NCBI RefSeq assembly: GCF_024220175.1
Contig: NZ_CP098502.1
Location: 124,001-188,000, forward strand
Direction: 5' to 3'
DNA: 64,000 bases
Source of the DNA: Paraconexibacter antarcticus
GTDB taxonomy: Bacteria; Actinomycetota; Thermoleophilia; Solirubrobacterales; Solirubrobacteraceae
Below the pieces are notes generated by a model. It did not search any database, was not told the DNA's origin, and was given only the letters and a program-made list of their open reading frames with translations. Of this stretch, positions 8,260 to 16,316 are shown one piece after another. Every line of letters begins with the position of its first letter. Within the stretch, counting starts at the first letter, position 1. The translations under genes and the position numbers were made by a program.

Positions 8260-9227
8260 GCGACCCGGTCCGCCCCACCGTCCTGCTGACCGGCGTCGGC
8301 AAGCGCTTCGACATCGTCTCGGCCTTCTCCAGGCACGCCCGCACGATCGCGGCGGACCCGTCGCTGCTCGCGCCGGCCCGCTACGCGGCGGACCTCGCCG
8401 TCGTCCCGCCGCGGATCGACGACCCCGACTACATCCCGTACCTCGAGCGCCTCGTCGCCGAGCACGACGTCTGCGCCGTCGTCCCCCTCACCGACCTCGA
8501 CATCCACATCCTCGCCGCGGCGGGCGACCGGCTGCCGGCGTTCGTGGCGAGCGTCGAGACCTGCGAGTCGATGTACGACAAGTACCGCACGCACCTCGAG
8601 CTCGAGAAGCGCGGCCTGCCCTCGCCGCCGACCGTCCTGCCTCCCGCACGGCCCGAGTCCTACCCGGTGATGGTGAAGCCCGTCCACGGGTCGGGCGCCC
8701 GCTCGATCCACCCCTGCGCCGACGAGCGCGAGATGGAGTTCTTCATCGGCTACGTGAAGGAGCCGGTCATGGTCCAGCGGCTCATGGGTGGCCCGGAGTT
8801 CTCCGTCGACGTGCTCTGCGACCTCGACGGCGTCTGCCTCAACGCGATCCCGCGGACGATGCTCGAGTCGCGCGGCGGCGAGTCGATCAAGGGCCAGGTC
8901 ATCCACGACGAGGAGCTCATCGACCTCGCGCGGCGGGTCGCGGAGGCGTTCGCCTTCCGCGGTCCGGGGACGATCCAGATGTTCCGCGACCCGGAGATCG
9001 GGCTCGGCATCACGGACGTGAACCCGCGCTTCGGCGGCGCCTTCCCCGCGCCGATGTACGCCGCGCTGCCCGGCCGCACCTACCCGGAGCTCATCGTCCG
9101 CATGGCCCAGGGCGAGCGGATCGCGCCGCACGTCGGCGAGTTCCGCCACGGCCACCACTTCACGCGGTACTACGAGCAGCTCGAGCTCGATGCGGACCGC
9201 CGTCCGACCGGCCGCCCGATGCTCTGA
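8256..9227 (+). CDS. ATP-grasp ligase, PylC/CarB-like
   Basis: A 323-residue ATP-grasp protein. The N-terminal Rossmann-like pre-ATP-grasp domain starts VLLTGVGKRFDIV. The ATP-grasp core shows the nucleotide-binding lysine in YPVMVKPVHGSGAR, EFSVDVLCD, and the metal-binding DVNPRFGGAF. Enzymes of this class activate a carboxylate as an acyl phosphate and join it to an amine or thiol. It follows the ComA-like gene with a 4-base overlap, so its substrate is likely tied to that pathway, perhaps a sulfolactate-type acid. No carrier protein or peptide is encoded nearby. The GTG start is forced by the overlap. Confidence 0.83.
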   Translation: MSDPVRPTVLLTGVGKRFDIVSAFSRHARTIAADPSLLAPARYAADLAVVPPRIDDPDYIPYLERLVAEHDVCAVVPLTDLDIHILAAAGDRLPAFVASVETCESMYDKYRTHLELEKRGLPSPPTVLPPARPESYPVMVKPVHGSGARSIHPCADEREMEFFIGYVKEPVMVQRLMGGPEFSVDVLCDLDGVCLNAIPRTMLESRGGESIKGQVIHDEELIDLARRVAEAFAFRGPGTIQMFRDPEIGLGITDVNPRFGGAFPAPMYAALPGRTYPELIVRMAQGERIAPHVGEFRHGHHFTRYYEQLELDADRRPTGRPML

Positions 9228-9310
9228 CGGGACCCCCCGGTGGCGGAAGTCCACCCCCCGGACGGTAGGGGCGGGGACGCCAGGACACGGACGGCGGGGC
9301 GTCGTTCCCT

Positions 9311-9316
9311 AACCTT
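9311..9316 (+). promoter_or_regulatory. Candidate -10 of the nitronate monooxygenase gene
   Basis: TAACCT, 63 bases before the ATG. This gene would have a leader, and a purine-rich AGAAGGGG precedes the ATG, unlike most genes here. Confidence 0.35.
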
Positions 9317-9361
9317 CGCCGCCACCACAGTCCGAGAACGAGTCCGGCCCGCGGGCCGTGA

Positions 9362-10357
<996 letters not shown>

Positions 10358-10366
10358 CGGGGCCGT

Positions 10367-11422
10367 TCACCCCTCGGCGGCGGCGCGGTAGGCGCTCGCG
10401 TCGCCCCCGAGGAGGTCGAGCACGGCGGCCTCGACCTCGCCGTGGACGGCGGTGTCGCTCAGGCCGTGGTCGTCCGTCGCGGCGAGCCGCGCGACCGTGT
10501 CCCGCACGGTCTCGCCGGCCTTGTAGCGGTCGAAGATTCGCGGGTCGATGTACGAGCTGCGGCAGACGGCGGGCGTATTGCCGAGGTGGTGGGAGACCTC
10601 CTTCACCGCGTGGGCGATGACGCGCTTGCGGCTCGGCGCGTGCTTCGGGTCGACCTCCGCGACGGCGACCGCCACCGCCGCGAGGACCGACGCGTGCCAC
10701 GTGCGGAAGCTCTTCGCGCTGCCCGTCGGCACGCGCTCTGCGAGGTACTCGCTGACGTCGGCGGTCCGCAGCGGGCGCCAGCCGCTCTTCGTCCGCCACC
10801 CGAAGAGCTGCCCGTCCCCGAGCCGCATCCGCCGGAGCTTCGCGACGACCTCGGCGGCGACCGGGTCGACGACGTGCTGCACGCGGCGCTTGCCGTGCTT
10901 CGCCGGGTAGTCGAAGGTCACGACCCCGTCGTCCGGGCCGACGTGCACGTGCTCACGGCGCATCGACGTCAGGCCGTAGGTCCCGTTCTGCTGCGCGTAC
11001 GTCTCGCTGCCGATCCGGAAGAAGCCGACGTCGAGGAGCCGCGCGACGACGGCGAGCACCGCCTCCCGCGAGGGGCGGCCGTCCTCCGCGACGAGCGTGT
11101 CGTGGACCTCCTGGCGCAGGACGGGGAGGCCGGCGGCGAAGACGAGCGTCTCGTCGAACTTCCGGCGCGAGCGGCGCGCGTTCCACGTGTCGTGGTAGCG
11201 GTACTGGCGGCGCCCGGCGTCGTCGACGCCCATCGCCTGCAGGTGCCCCTCCGGGTCCGGGCAGATCCACACGTCCTTCCACGCGGGCGGGATCGCGAGC
11301 GCGGCGACCCGCGCCTTGGCCTCCGGGTCGGTGATCGTCCTGCCGGCCTCGTCGAGCAGCGCGAAACCCTTGCCGGACCGGCGCCGGGTCCAGCCGGGGT
11401 CTGCGGGGTCGACGCGACGCAC
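10367..11422 (-). CDS. DNA topoisomerase IB
   Basis: Eukaryotic/poxvirus-like type IB topoisomerase that nicks one DNA strand through a 3'-phosphotyrosine and relaxes supercoils. The N-terminal domain (SGKGFALLDEAGRTI, IPPAWKDVWICPDPEGHLQA) and the C-terminal catalytic domain (GSAKSFRTWHAS with Arg and His, then SRKRVIAHAVKEVSHHLGNT, and the nucleophile in CRSSYIDPRI, Tyr291) are complete in 351 residues. I chose the GTG at 11422 (VRRVDPADPGW) over a TTG at 11455 that would begin inside a GC hairpin. Bacterial IB enzymes are accessory. The gene stands alone here. Confidence 0.92.
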   Translation of the reverse strand: MRRVDPADPGWTRRRSGKGFALLDEAGRTITDPEAKARVAALAIPPAWKDVWICPDPEGHLQAMGVDDAGRRQYRYHDTWNARRSRRKFDETLVFAAGLPVLRQEVHDTLVAEDGRPSREAVLAVVARLLDVGFFRIGSETYAQQNGTYGLTSMRREHVHVGPDDGVVTFDYPAKHGKRRVQHVVDPVAAEVVAKLRRMRLGDGQLFGWRTKSGWRPLRTADVSEYLAERVPTGSAKSFRTWHASVLAAVAVAVAEVDPKHAPSRKRVIAHAVKEVSHHLGNTPAVCRSSYIDPRIFDRYKAGETVRDTVARLAATDDHGLSDTAVHGEVEAAVLDLLGGDASAYRAAAEG

Positions 11423-11432
11423 GGAGCACGAC

Positions 11433-11454
11433 TGCCCCGCGCCCGGGCGGGGCA
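11433..11454 (-). terminator. GC hairpin after the glycosyltransferase gene
   Basis: Perfect 8-base arms tgccccgc and gcggggca with a 6-base loop lie between the glycosyltransferase stop and the topoisomerase start. A likely terminator, without a T-run. Confidence 0.45.
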
Positions 11455-11491
11455 AACGCCGTGCCGGGCGTCCGGGCGCGCCCGATCGGGG

Positions 11492-12925
11492 TCAGCGGGG
11501 CGGGACGCGATCCGTGGCGCTGCGACCGCCGGGGCGGCCCGGGCGCGGGCCGGCGGCCTCGCGCAGGAGCCGCTCGAGGCGCCCGGAGACCGCGGGCCAG
11601 GTGAAGCGCTCCAGCGCGGCCTCCTCGGCCATGCGGGCGCGGCGGCGGCGCTCGGACGGCTGCTCGATCGCCTCGACGAGGGCGGCGGTGAGCGCCTCGC
11701 CGTCGTCCACCGCGAAGAGCCAGCCGGTGCGGCCGTCGTCGATGATGTGCGCGGGCCCGAGCGACGCGGCGGCGATCGGCGCGACGCTGCAGGCCATCGC
11801 CTCGACGATGACCTGGCCGAAGCTCTCGCGGGCCGAGGGGAGGACGAGGAGGTCGGCGGCGGCGAGGAGCTCGGGCAGCTCGAGCTGGTCGTGCCACCCG
11901 GCGAGCAGGACGTCGGCGCGGCCGAGGCGGGCGACCGCGTCGGCGGGGTGCTCGCCCTCCCACTCGCCGGGGTGGCCGCCGACGAGGACGAGCGTCGCGG
12001 CGCCGCCGGTGCGGGCCTGCGCGGCGGCGAACGCGTCGAGCAGCAGCGGCAGGCGCTTGACGCTCGTGAAGCGGCCGACGAAGAGGATCACCGGACCGCC
12101 GGCCAGCCGGGCGACCGCGGCGTCGTCGTAGGCGATCGAGCCCGGCGCGCCACCGGGCAGCCAGCCGCGCGGCTCCTCCACGAGCACGCGGCGCCAGACG
12201 TCCGCGCGGTCGACCTCGAGCGGCCGGAAGGCGACGGGGTCGAAGCCGTTCGGGAGGTCCGCGAAGCGGGTCCGCGGCAGGTCGAGCGCCGCCATGGCCC
12301 GGGCCCGGTTGCCGGGCGCGACGATGAGCCGGACGCTGCCGGCGGCCCAGCGCCGCAGGCGCTCCCGCCAGGCCTCGGCGTGCGCGAGGTGGGCGAGCTC
12401 CCCGGCCGCGATCGCCTCGAGCATGAGCAGCTCGGTGCCGTGCAGGTGGGTGACGACGGGCACGCCGGGGGCGACCCGGGCCGCCGCCTCGTGCATCGGC
12501 GTGAGGTGGTGGAGGTGCAGGACGTCCGCCTCGGCCGCGCCCGCCGCGGTGAGCTCGCGCGCCCAGGCGGCCACCTGCGCGGCGTAGGCGCGGTCGTCGA
12601 GCGCCGCCATGACCCGGTCCGGGACATCCGGCCGGTCCTCGTAGGACGGCTGCAGCGGCGCGGTGCCCGGTGCCGCGCACCGCGCCGCGGTCGGGTCGGC
12701 GTCCGCGAGCGAGCCGGTGAAGTCGACCTCGTGCAGCGGCAGGCCGGCGAAGAAGGCGCGAGCGTCGCCGTGGCCGGTGTCGCGGAGCGACCCGGAGAGC
12801 ATCGTCAGGTCGACGCGGGGCGAGGCGTGAAGGCCACGGGCCAGGGCGCGTGAGGAGTAGGCGGAGCCTCCCCTCGGGTAGAAGAGCGTTCCGGACACCA
12901 CACGTAACGCTGTTGTCATCAGCAT
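11492..12925 (-). CDS. Glycosyltransferase family 4
   Basis: A 477-residue GT-B fold retaining glycosyltransferase. The N-terminal acceptor domain begins VVSGTLFYPRGGSAYSSRALARGL. The C-terminal GT1 domain has ILFVGRFTSVKRLPLLLDAF and the E-x7-E donor-binding signature in SARESFGQVIVEAMACSVAPIA, then GWLFAVDDGEALT. It probably transfers a sugar from a nucleotide donor to a glycan, lipid or small molecule on the cytoplasmic face. There are two ATGs (12925 and 12919) to choose from. No other polysaccharide genes are adjacent except the phosphodiester glycosidase upstream. Confidence 0.88.
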   Translation of the reverse strand: MLMTTALRVVSGTLFYPRGGSAYSSRALARGLHASPRVDLTMLSGSLRDTGHGDARAFFAGLPLHEVDFTGSLADADPTAARCAAPGTAPLQPSYEDRPDVPDRVMAALDDRAYAAQVAAWARELTAAGAAEADVLHLHHLTPMHEAAARVAPGVPVVTHLHGTELLMLEAIAAGELAHLAHAEAWRERLRRWAAGSVRLIVAPGNRARAMAALDLPRTRFADLPNGFDPVAFRPLEVDRADVWRRVLVEEPRGWLPGGAPGSIAYDDAAVARLAGGPVILFVGRFTSVKRLPLLLDAFAAAQARTGGAATLVLVGGHPGEWEGEHPADAVARLGRADVLLAGWHDQLELPELLAAADLLVLPSARESFGQVIVEAMACSVAPIAAASLGPAHIIDDGRTGWLFAVDDGEALTAALVEAIEQPSERRRRARMAEEAALERFTWPAVSGRLERLLREAAGPRPGRPGGRSATDRVPPR

Positions 12926-12967
12926 CCGAGTATGGCACCCGGATGCGGCGCGCCTGCGCCGGGAGGG

Positions 12968-13741
12968 TCAGCCCGCGTACGCGAGGACGAGCGCCGTCGA
13001 GATCGGCCGCCCGTCGAGCAGCTCGATCCCGTGCTGCTCGCGCGGGTGGTTCACGAGGCGCCCGCCGCAGACGAGGGCGGTCGAGCCGCCGCCGTCGAGG
13101 TTCATCGCGCTCGTCGCGCCGAGCCCGACGAGGAGGTCCGCGAGCTCCCCGAGGGTGAGGCCCGCCTCGTCCTCGTGGCGCCCGTCGCAGGTGACGGCGA
13201 GCAGGCTCGTGGGGGTCAGCGCGAGCGCCGACCGCGGGTGGCGGCCCTCGGTGATGTCCGAGTCGAACTGCGCGGCGCCGGCGGTGAAGCCCTCGTCGTC
13301 GGTGCCGGTGATGGCCGAGCGGCCGTCGCGGACGAGCAGCGGCCCGGCCTGCAGCAGGTCGCCGTCGGGGACGGCGGGTAGGTCGTGGCGCGCGGCGATG
13401 CGCACGCCGCCCGCGCCGCGGTGCACGCAGGCCCGCACGGCGCCCCACGGCGCGGTGAAGGGCACGTGCTTGACGGCGCGGCCGTCGATGCGCAGCTCAC
13501 CGAGCGGCGCGTTGTGCGGGCGGACGAAGAAGCCGCCGACGATCGCGTGCTCGACGCGCTCCGCGCGGCACCAGCGCACGAGCGTCTCCGGCTGCTCGAG
13601 GCGGCGGACGCCCAGCGTCAGGCCCGCGAGCGGGAAGGCCGCCACGTGCAGCGACGTGCGCGCGCCGTCGTCCAGGAGCGGACGGGTCGTGGCGACCGCG
13701 GGGCCCGCGGCGGTGCTCGGGGTGGGGGCGATGGCTCGCAT
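12968..13741 (-). CDS. Phosphodiester glycosidase (NAGPA-like) family protein
   Basis: A 257-residue protein of the NAGPA/phosphodiester glycosidase domain family (PF09992 type). Members remove or handle N-acetylglucosamine phosphodiesters; bacterial homologues are often exported. Seen here are VGGFFVRPHNAPLGEL, a middle VTCDGRHEDEAGLTLGELADLL and the hallmark NLDGGGSTALV, followed by LVNHPREQHG. The ATG at 13741 is chosen because upstream residues are low-complexity and lie in a hairpin-free spacer. No signal peptide is evident, so the location is unclear. It is 42 bases upstream of the glycosyltransferase on the same strand and could share a transcript. Confidence 0.82.
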   Translation of the reverse strand: MRAIAPTPSTAAGPAVATTRPLLDDGARTSLHVAAFPLAGLTLGVRRLEQPETLVRWCRAERVEHAIVGGFFVRPHNAPLGELRIDGRAVKHVPFTAPWGAVRACVHRGAGGVRIAARHDLPAVPDGDLLQAGPLLVRDGRSAITGTDDEGFTAGAAQFDSDITEGRHPRSALALTPTSLLAVTCDGRHEDEAGLTLGELADLLVGLGATSAMNLDGGGSTALVCGGRLVNHPREQHGIELLDGRPISTALVLAYAG

Positions 13742-13887
13742 CGGCGTCACAGACCTCTCGGTACCCCACGAGGCTCGCGGGGTTTCGGGCACCGTCGCGG
13801 ACGACGGCCGCGCCGATGTGTCGATCCTGTGGTGTTCGGCCCGTCCCGGGGACATCCTGTGCCCGGGCGGACGGACGTTGCGGGCCG

Positions 13888-13932
13888 GGTGTGACCTCCC
13901 GGACCGGCTCAGCAGGTCCGGGAGGTCACACC
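13888..13932 (-). terminator. Perfect 18-bp hairpin at the end of a TetR gene
   Basis: The arms ggtgtgacctcccggacc (13888-13905) and its exact complement (13915-13932) flank a 9-base loop. The TetR stop codon lies inside the right arm. It could end transcription without a T-run, or be a hairpin repeat. The 146 bases between this and the glycosidase start show nothing else clear. Confidence 0.65.
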
Positions 13933-14519
13933 TGCGCCGCCGGCGCCCCGATCGCCCGCCGGGCGAAGACCCGCAGCGTCGCGAGGAGCGCCGCCGCGTC
14001 CGGCGGGCCGCCCGCCAGGGGCGAGATCGGCCCGACGAGCGCCTCCCCGAGCGCGCCGACGAGCCCGGCGGCGACGACGTCCACGTCCTGCGCGGGCAGC
14101 TCGCCGGCCTGCACGCCCGCGACGAGCAGCCCGGCGACGAGCTCCCGGTAGGCGCGGCGGTAGGCGAGGCGCTCGGCCTCCAGGAGCGGATCGACCGGTT
14201 CGGCGAGCAGCGTCCAGGCCAGCCGCGGATGGTGGAGCGCCCGCCCCGCGAACGTGCTCAGCACCGCGTCGATCCGGTCGGCGGCGGTGCCCGCCGAGGA
14301 CGCCGCCTGCTCCATCGCGGACAGCTCGCGGGCGCACACGGTCCGGAACAGCTCGGCGACGAGCTCGCCCTTGCCGGGCCAGTGGCGGTAGAGGGCCCCG
14401 GCCGACACCCCGGCCCGGGCGGCGACCGCGCCGACCGTCACCGCCGCGTAGCCGCCCTCGCGGGTGAGATCGAGCGCCGCGTCGAGCAGGCGCTCGCGCG
14501 TGCCCGGCGCGGCGGTCAC
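13926..14519 (-). CDS. TetR family regulator
   Basis: A 197-residue TetR-type repressor with the N-terminal helix-turn-helix (TRERLLDAALDLTREGGYAAVTVGAVAARAGVSAGALYRHWPGK split over residues 6-50) and a helical ligand domain. The GTG start overlaps the stop of the crotonase gene upstream (GTGA), so both are made from one transcript. The likely target is the crotonase promoter, where a 16-bp palindrome sits next to the -10 hexamer. The ligand is presumably an acyl-CoA, by analogy with TetR regulators of fatty-acid genes. Confidence 0.88.
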   Translation of the reverse strand: MTAAPGTRERLLDAALDLTREGGYAAVTVGAVAARAGVSAGALYRHWPGKGELVAELFRTVCARELSAMEQAASSAGTAADRIDAVLSTFAGRALHHPRLAWTLLAEPVDPLLEAERLAYRRAYRELVAGLLVAGVQAGELPAQDVDVVAAGLVGALGEALVGPISPLAGGPPDAAALLATLRVFARRAIGAPAAQV

Positions 14520-15487
14520 CCCTCGCCGCCGCCCCACTCGGGCGCCGGGCCGGGCATGCGGCCCTTGAACGTCGACGCGCCGCGGTCCCCGTAGGGGCCG
14601 TCGCGGTCGGTCACGGCCTGCTTGAAGCCGGCGGCCGCGGCCCGCTGCTGGAACGCGTACCCCTCGGCCGTGTGGCGCGTGATGCCGTCGAAGACCGTCC
14701 CGAGCACCTGCGTCGCGTGCAGGCCGCGCGCCATCGTCTCCTGGTTCACGAGGAGCTTCATCATCACGAGCTGGTTCACCGGCGTCGCGGCGATCCGCTC
14801 GACGAGGGCCTCGGCGCGCTCGTCGAGCTCGTCCGCGGGGGGCGCGTCGATCGCGAGGCCCCATTCGAGCGCCTCGGTCCCGCTGAGCGAGTCCCCGGTG
14901 AAGAGCAGCCGCTTCGCGCGCTGGGGCCCGAGCCGGTGCGCCCACATCGATGTCGTCGGCGACCCCCACACCCGCGCCGGCGGGTAGCCGATCTTCGCGT
15001 CGGCGGCGATGACGAGCAGGTCCGAGCAGAGCGCCATGTCCGTCCCGCCCGCGACGCAGAAGCCCTGCACCTTGCAGACGACCGGCTTGTTCGCGTGGAA
15101 GAGCGACATGAACCCGCGGACGTTGCGGCCCATCATCGCGTAGTCCACCATCGGGTCCCAGACGCCGGACGGGTCGTGGTTGCGCATCTGCACGAGCGGG
15201 TCCAGCGGGGTGCCGGCGACCGCGTCGGCGTCGCCCTCGAAGCCGCCGTCGCCCATGCCCTCGGCGCTGTCGACGAGGTCGTAGCCGCCGCAGAAGCCCT
15301 TGCCGTTGCCGGCGAGGAGGATGACGTGCACGGCCGGGTCCAGGTCAGCGCGCTCGACGCACCGCTCGAGCTCGGTGACGAGGCGCCGGGTGATCCCGTT
15401 CCCCCGCTCCGGCCGGTTCAGCGTGATCCGGGCGACGCGGCCGGTCACCGCGTAGGTCAGGGTTCGCAGGTCGTCGCCGGAGGCCAT
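14516..15487 (-). CDS. Crotonase/enoyl-CoA hydratase family protein
   Basis: A 323-residue crotonase-fold protein, longer than the usual ~260. Core motifs are ITLNRPERGNGIT, the oxyanion-hole segment KGFCGGYDL and GFCVAGGTDMALCSDLLV. The two catalytic glutamates of enoyl-CoA hydratase appear replaced: GGTDMAL has Asp where GGGxE is usual, and IGYPPARVWG lacks the PE glutamate. It therefore may be an isomerase, hydrolase or non-hydratase member. It has its own leaderless-type promoter with an overlapping palindrome, and it is followed by the coupled TetR gene. Confidence 0.85.
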   Translation of the reverse strand: MASGDDLRTLTYAVTGRVARITLNRPERGNGITRRLVTELERCVERADLDPAVHVILLAGNGKGFCGGYDLVDSAEGMGDGGFEGDADAVAGTPLDPLVQMRNHDPSGVWDPMVDYAMMGRNVRGFMSLFHANKPVVCKVQGFCVAGGTDMALCSDLLVIAADAKIGYPPARVWGSPTTSMWAHRLGPQRAKRLLFTGDSLSGTEALEWGLAIDAPPADELDERAEALVERIAATPVNQLVMMKLLVNQETMARGLHATQVLGTVFDGITRHTAEGYAFQQRAAAAGFKQAVTDRDGPYGDRGASTFKGRMPGPAPEWGGGEG

Positions 15488-15493
15488 GGCCGG

Positions 15494-15499
15494 ACGATA
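15494..15499 (-). promoter_or_regulatory. -10 hexamer of the crotonase gene
   Basis: TATCGT on the minus strand, 6 bases before the ATG, directly abutting the palindromic operator. Confidence 0.55.
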
Positions 15500-15515
15500 G
15501 TGAATCCGGATTCAC
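15500..15515. promoter_or_regulatory. 16-bp palindromic operator
   Basis: gtgaatccggattcac is a perfect palindrome located in the -35/-10 spacer of the crotonase promoter. A bound TetR dimer there would block RNA polymerase. Candidate binders are the TetR encoded in the same operon (13926-14519) or the one just upstream (15552-16178). Confidence 0.65.
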
Positions 15516-15551
15516 CGATGTTCCGCGCGACGACGGGCGCGTCGACCGGGT

Positions 15552-16178
15552 TCAGGCCTGCCGGGGGACGATGAAGCTCTGGACGAGCGCCGTCGCGAAG
15601 CCGATGAGGCGCTCGTCGTCGTAGTGCTCAGGGTCGGTCAGGGCGAGGCGGATGCCCTGCTCGGCCCCGGCGATCATGATCGCGGTCGTCAGCTCGGCGT
15701 CGAGGTGGTCGAGGTCGAGGTACGCGAGGCCCCAGGTGACGAGCGGCTCGATCTGCAGGAGGAACTGGTGGTGGTTGCGGTCGACCGCCGCGCGCGCCGC
15801 GGGCGGCATGCCGTCGGCGGGGAGCACGAAGATGCGCCACGTCGCCGGGCGGCGGCGCGCCGCCTCGAGGACGCCGGTGAGCGCGACCTGCAGCACGGCG
15901 GCGGGGTCGACGTACGGCGGGCGCGGGATCGCGGCGGCGAGGTCGGCGACGGCGCGCTCGAGCTCCCGGTCGACCATCGCCCGCAGCAGCGCGTCCGGAT
16001 TGTCGAAGGAGGCGTAGACGACGGTCTTCGCGAGGTCGGCGTGACGGGCGACGGCCTCGATCGAGAACGCGCCGAAGCCGTGCTCGTCGACGATCTCGAG
16101 GGCGGCGTCGAGCAGCTGCTCGCGGCGCTCCTCGCGGGAACGGCGGGGGGAGTACTTGCGCGTGGGTGCCTTGGCCAC
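15552..16178 (-). CDS. TetR family regulator
   Basis: TetR-type regulator of 208 residues if started at the GTG at 16178 (VAKAPTRKYSPRRS), which leaves a basic arm before the helix-turn-helix (LLDAALEIVDEHGFGAFSIEAVARHADLAKTVVYASF). A GTG at 16220 would add 14 unlikely residues. The C-terminal half (RIFVLPADGMPPAARAAVDRNH) is of the kind seen in actinobacterial fatty-acid regulators. It is separated from the crotonase by 64 bases holding the palindromic operator. Confidence 0.87.
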   Translation of the reverse strand: MAKAPTRKYSPRRSREERREQLLDAALEIVDEHGFGAFSIEAVARHADLAKTVVYASFDNPDALLRAMVDRELERAVADLAAAIPRPPYVDPAAVLQVALTGVLEAARRRPATWRIFVLPADGMPPAARAAVDRNHHQFLLQIEPLVTWGLAYLDLDHLDAELTTAIMIAGAEQGIRLALTDPEHYDDERLIGFATALVQSFIVPRQA

Positions 16179-16316
16179 GTCCCTAGCTTGACATCTCGGC
16201 CGGTCCCCGGGATCACACACCGTGCCATGTGCGGGATCGTGACTTCCGCGGGGGTCCCGCTCATGCCCGTCGCGGCGCGCGGCCGCCGGCAGCGCCGGGT
16301 GCCCTGAGCGGCGCGG

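Noticed and set aside
11423..11455. TTG at 11455 as the topoisomerase start
   Set aside because: The codons lie in a GC hairpin, and the added residues are unlike family N-termini; GTG 11422 fits better.
10442..12853. 803-codon plus-strand frame across topoisomerase and glycosyltransferase genes
   Set aside because: It spans two recognisable genes and their intergenic gap on the opposite strand; low-complexity translation.
16188..16193. TTGACA consensus -35 on the plus strand
   Set aside because: No plus-strand gene or -10 follows; chance occurrence upstream of a minus-strand TetR gene.
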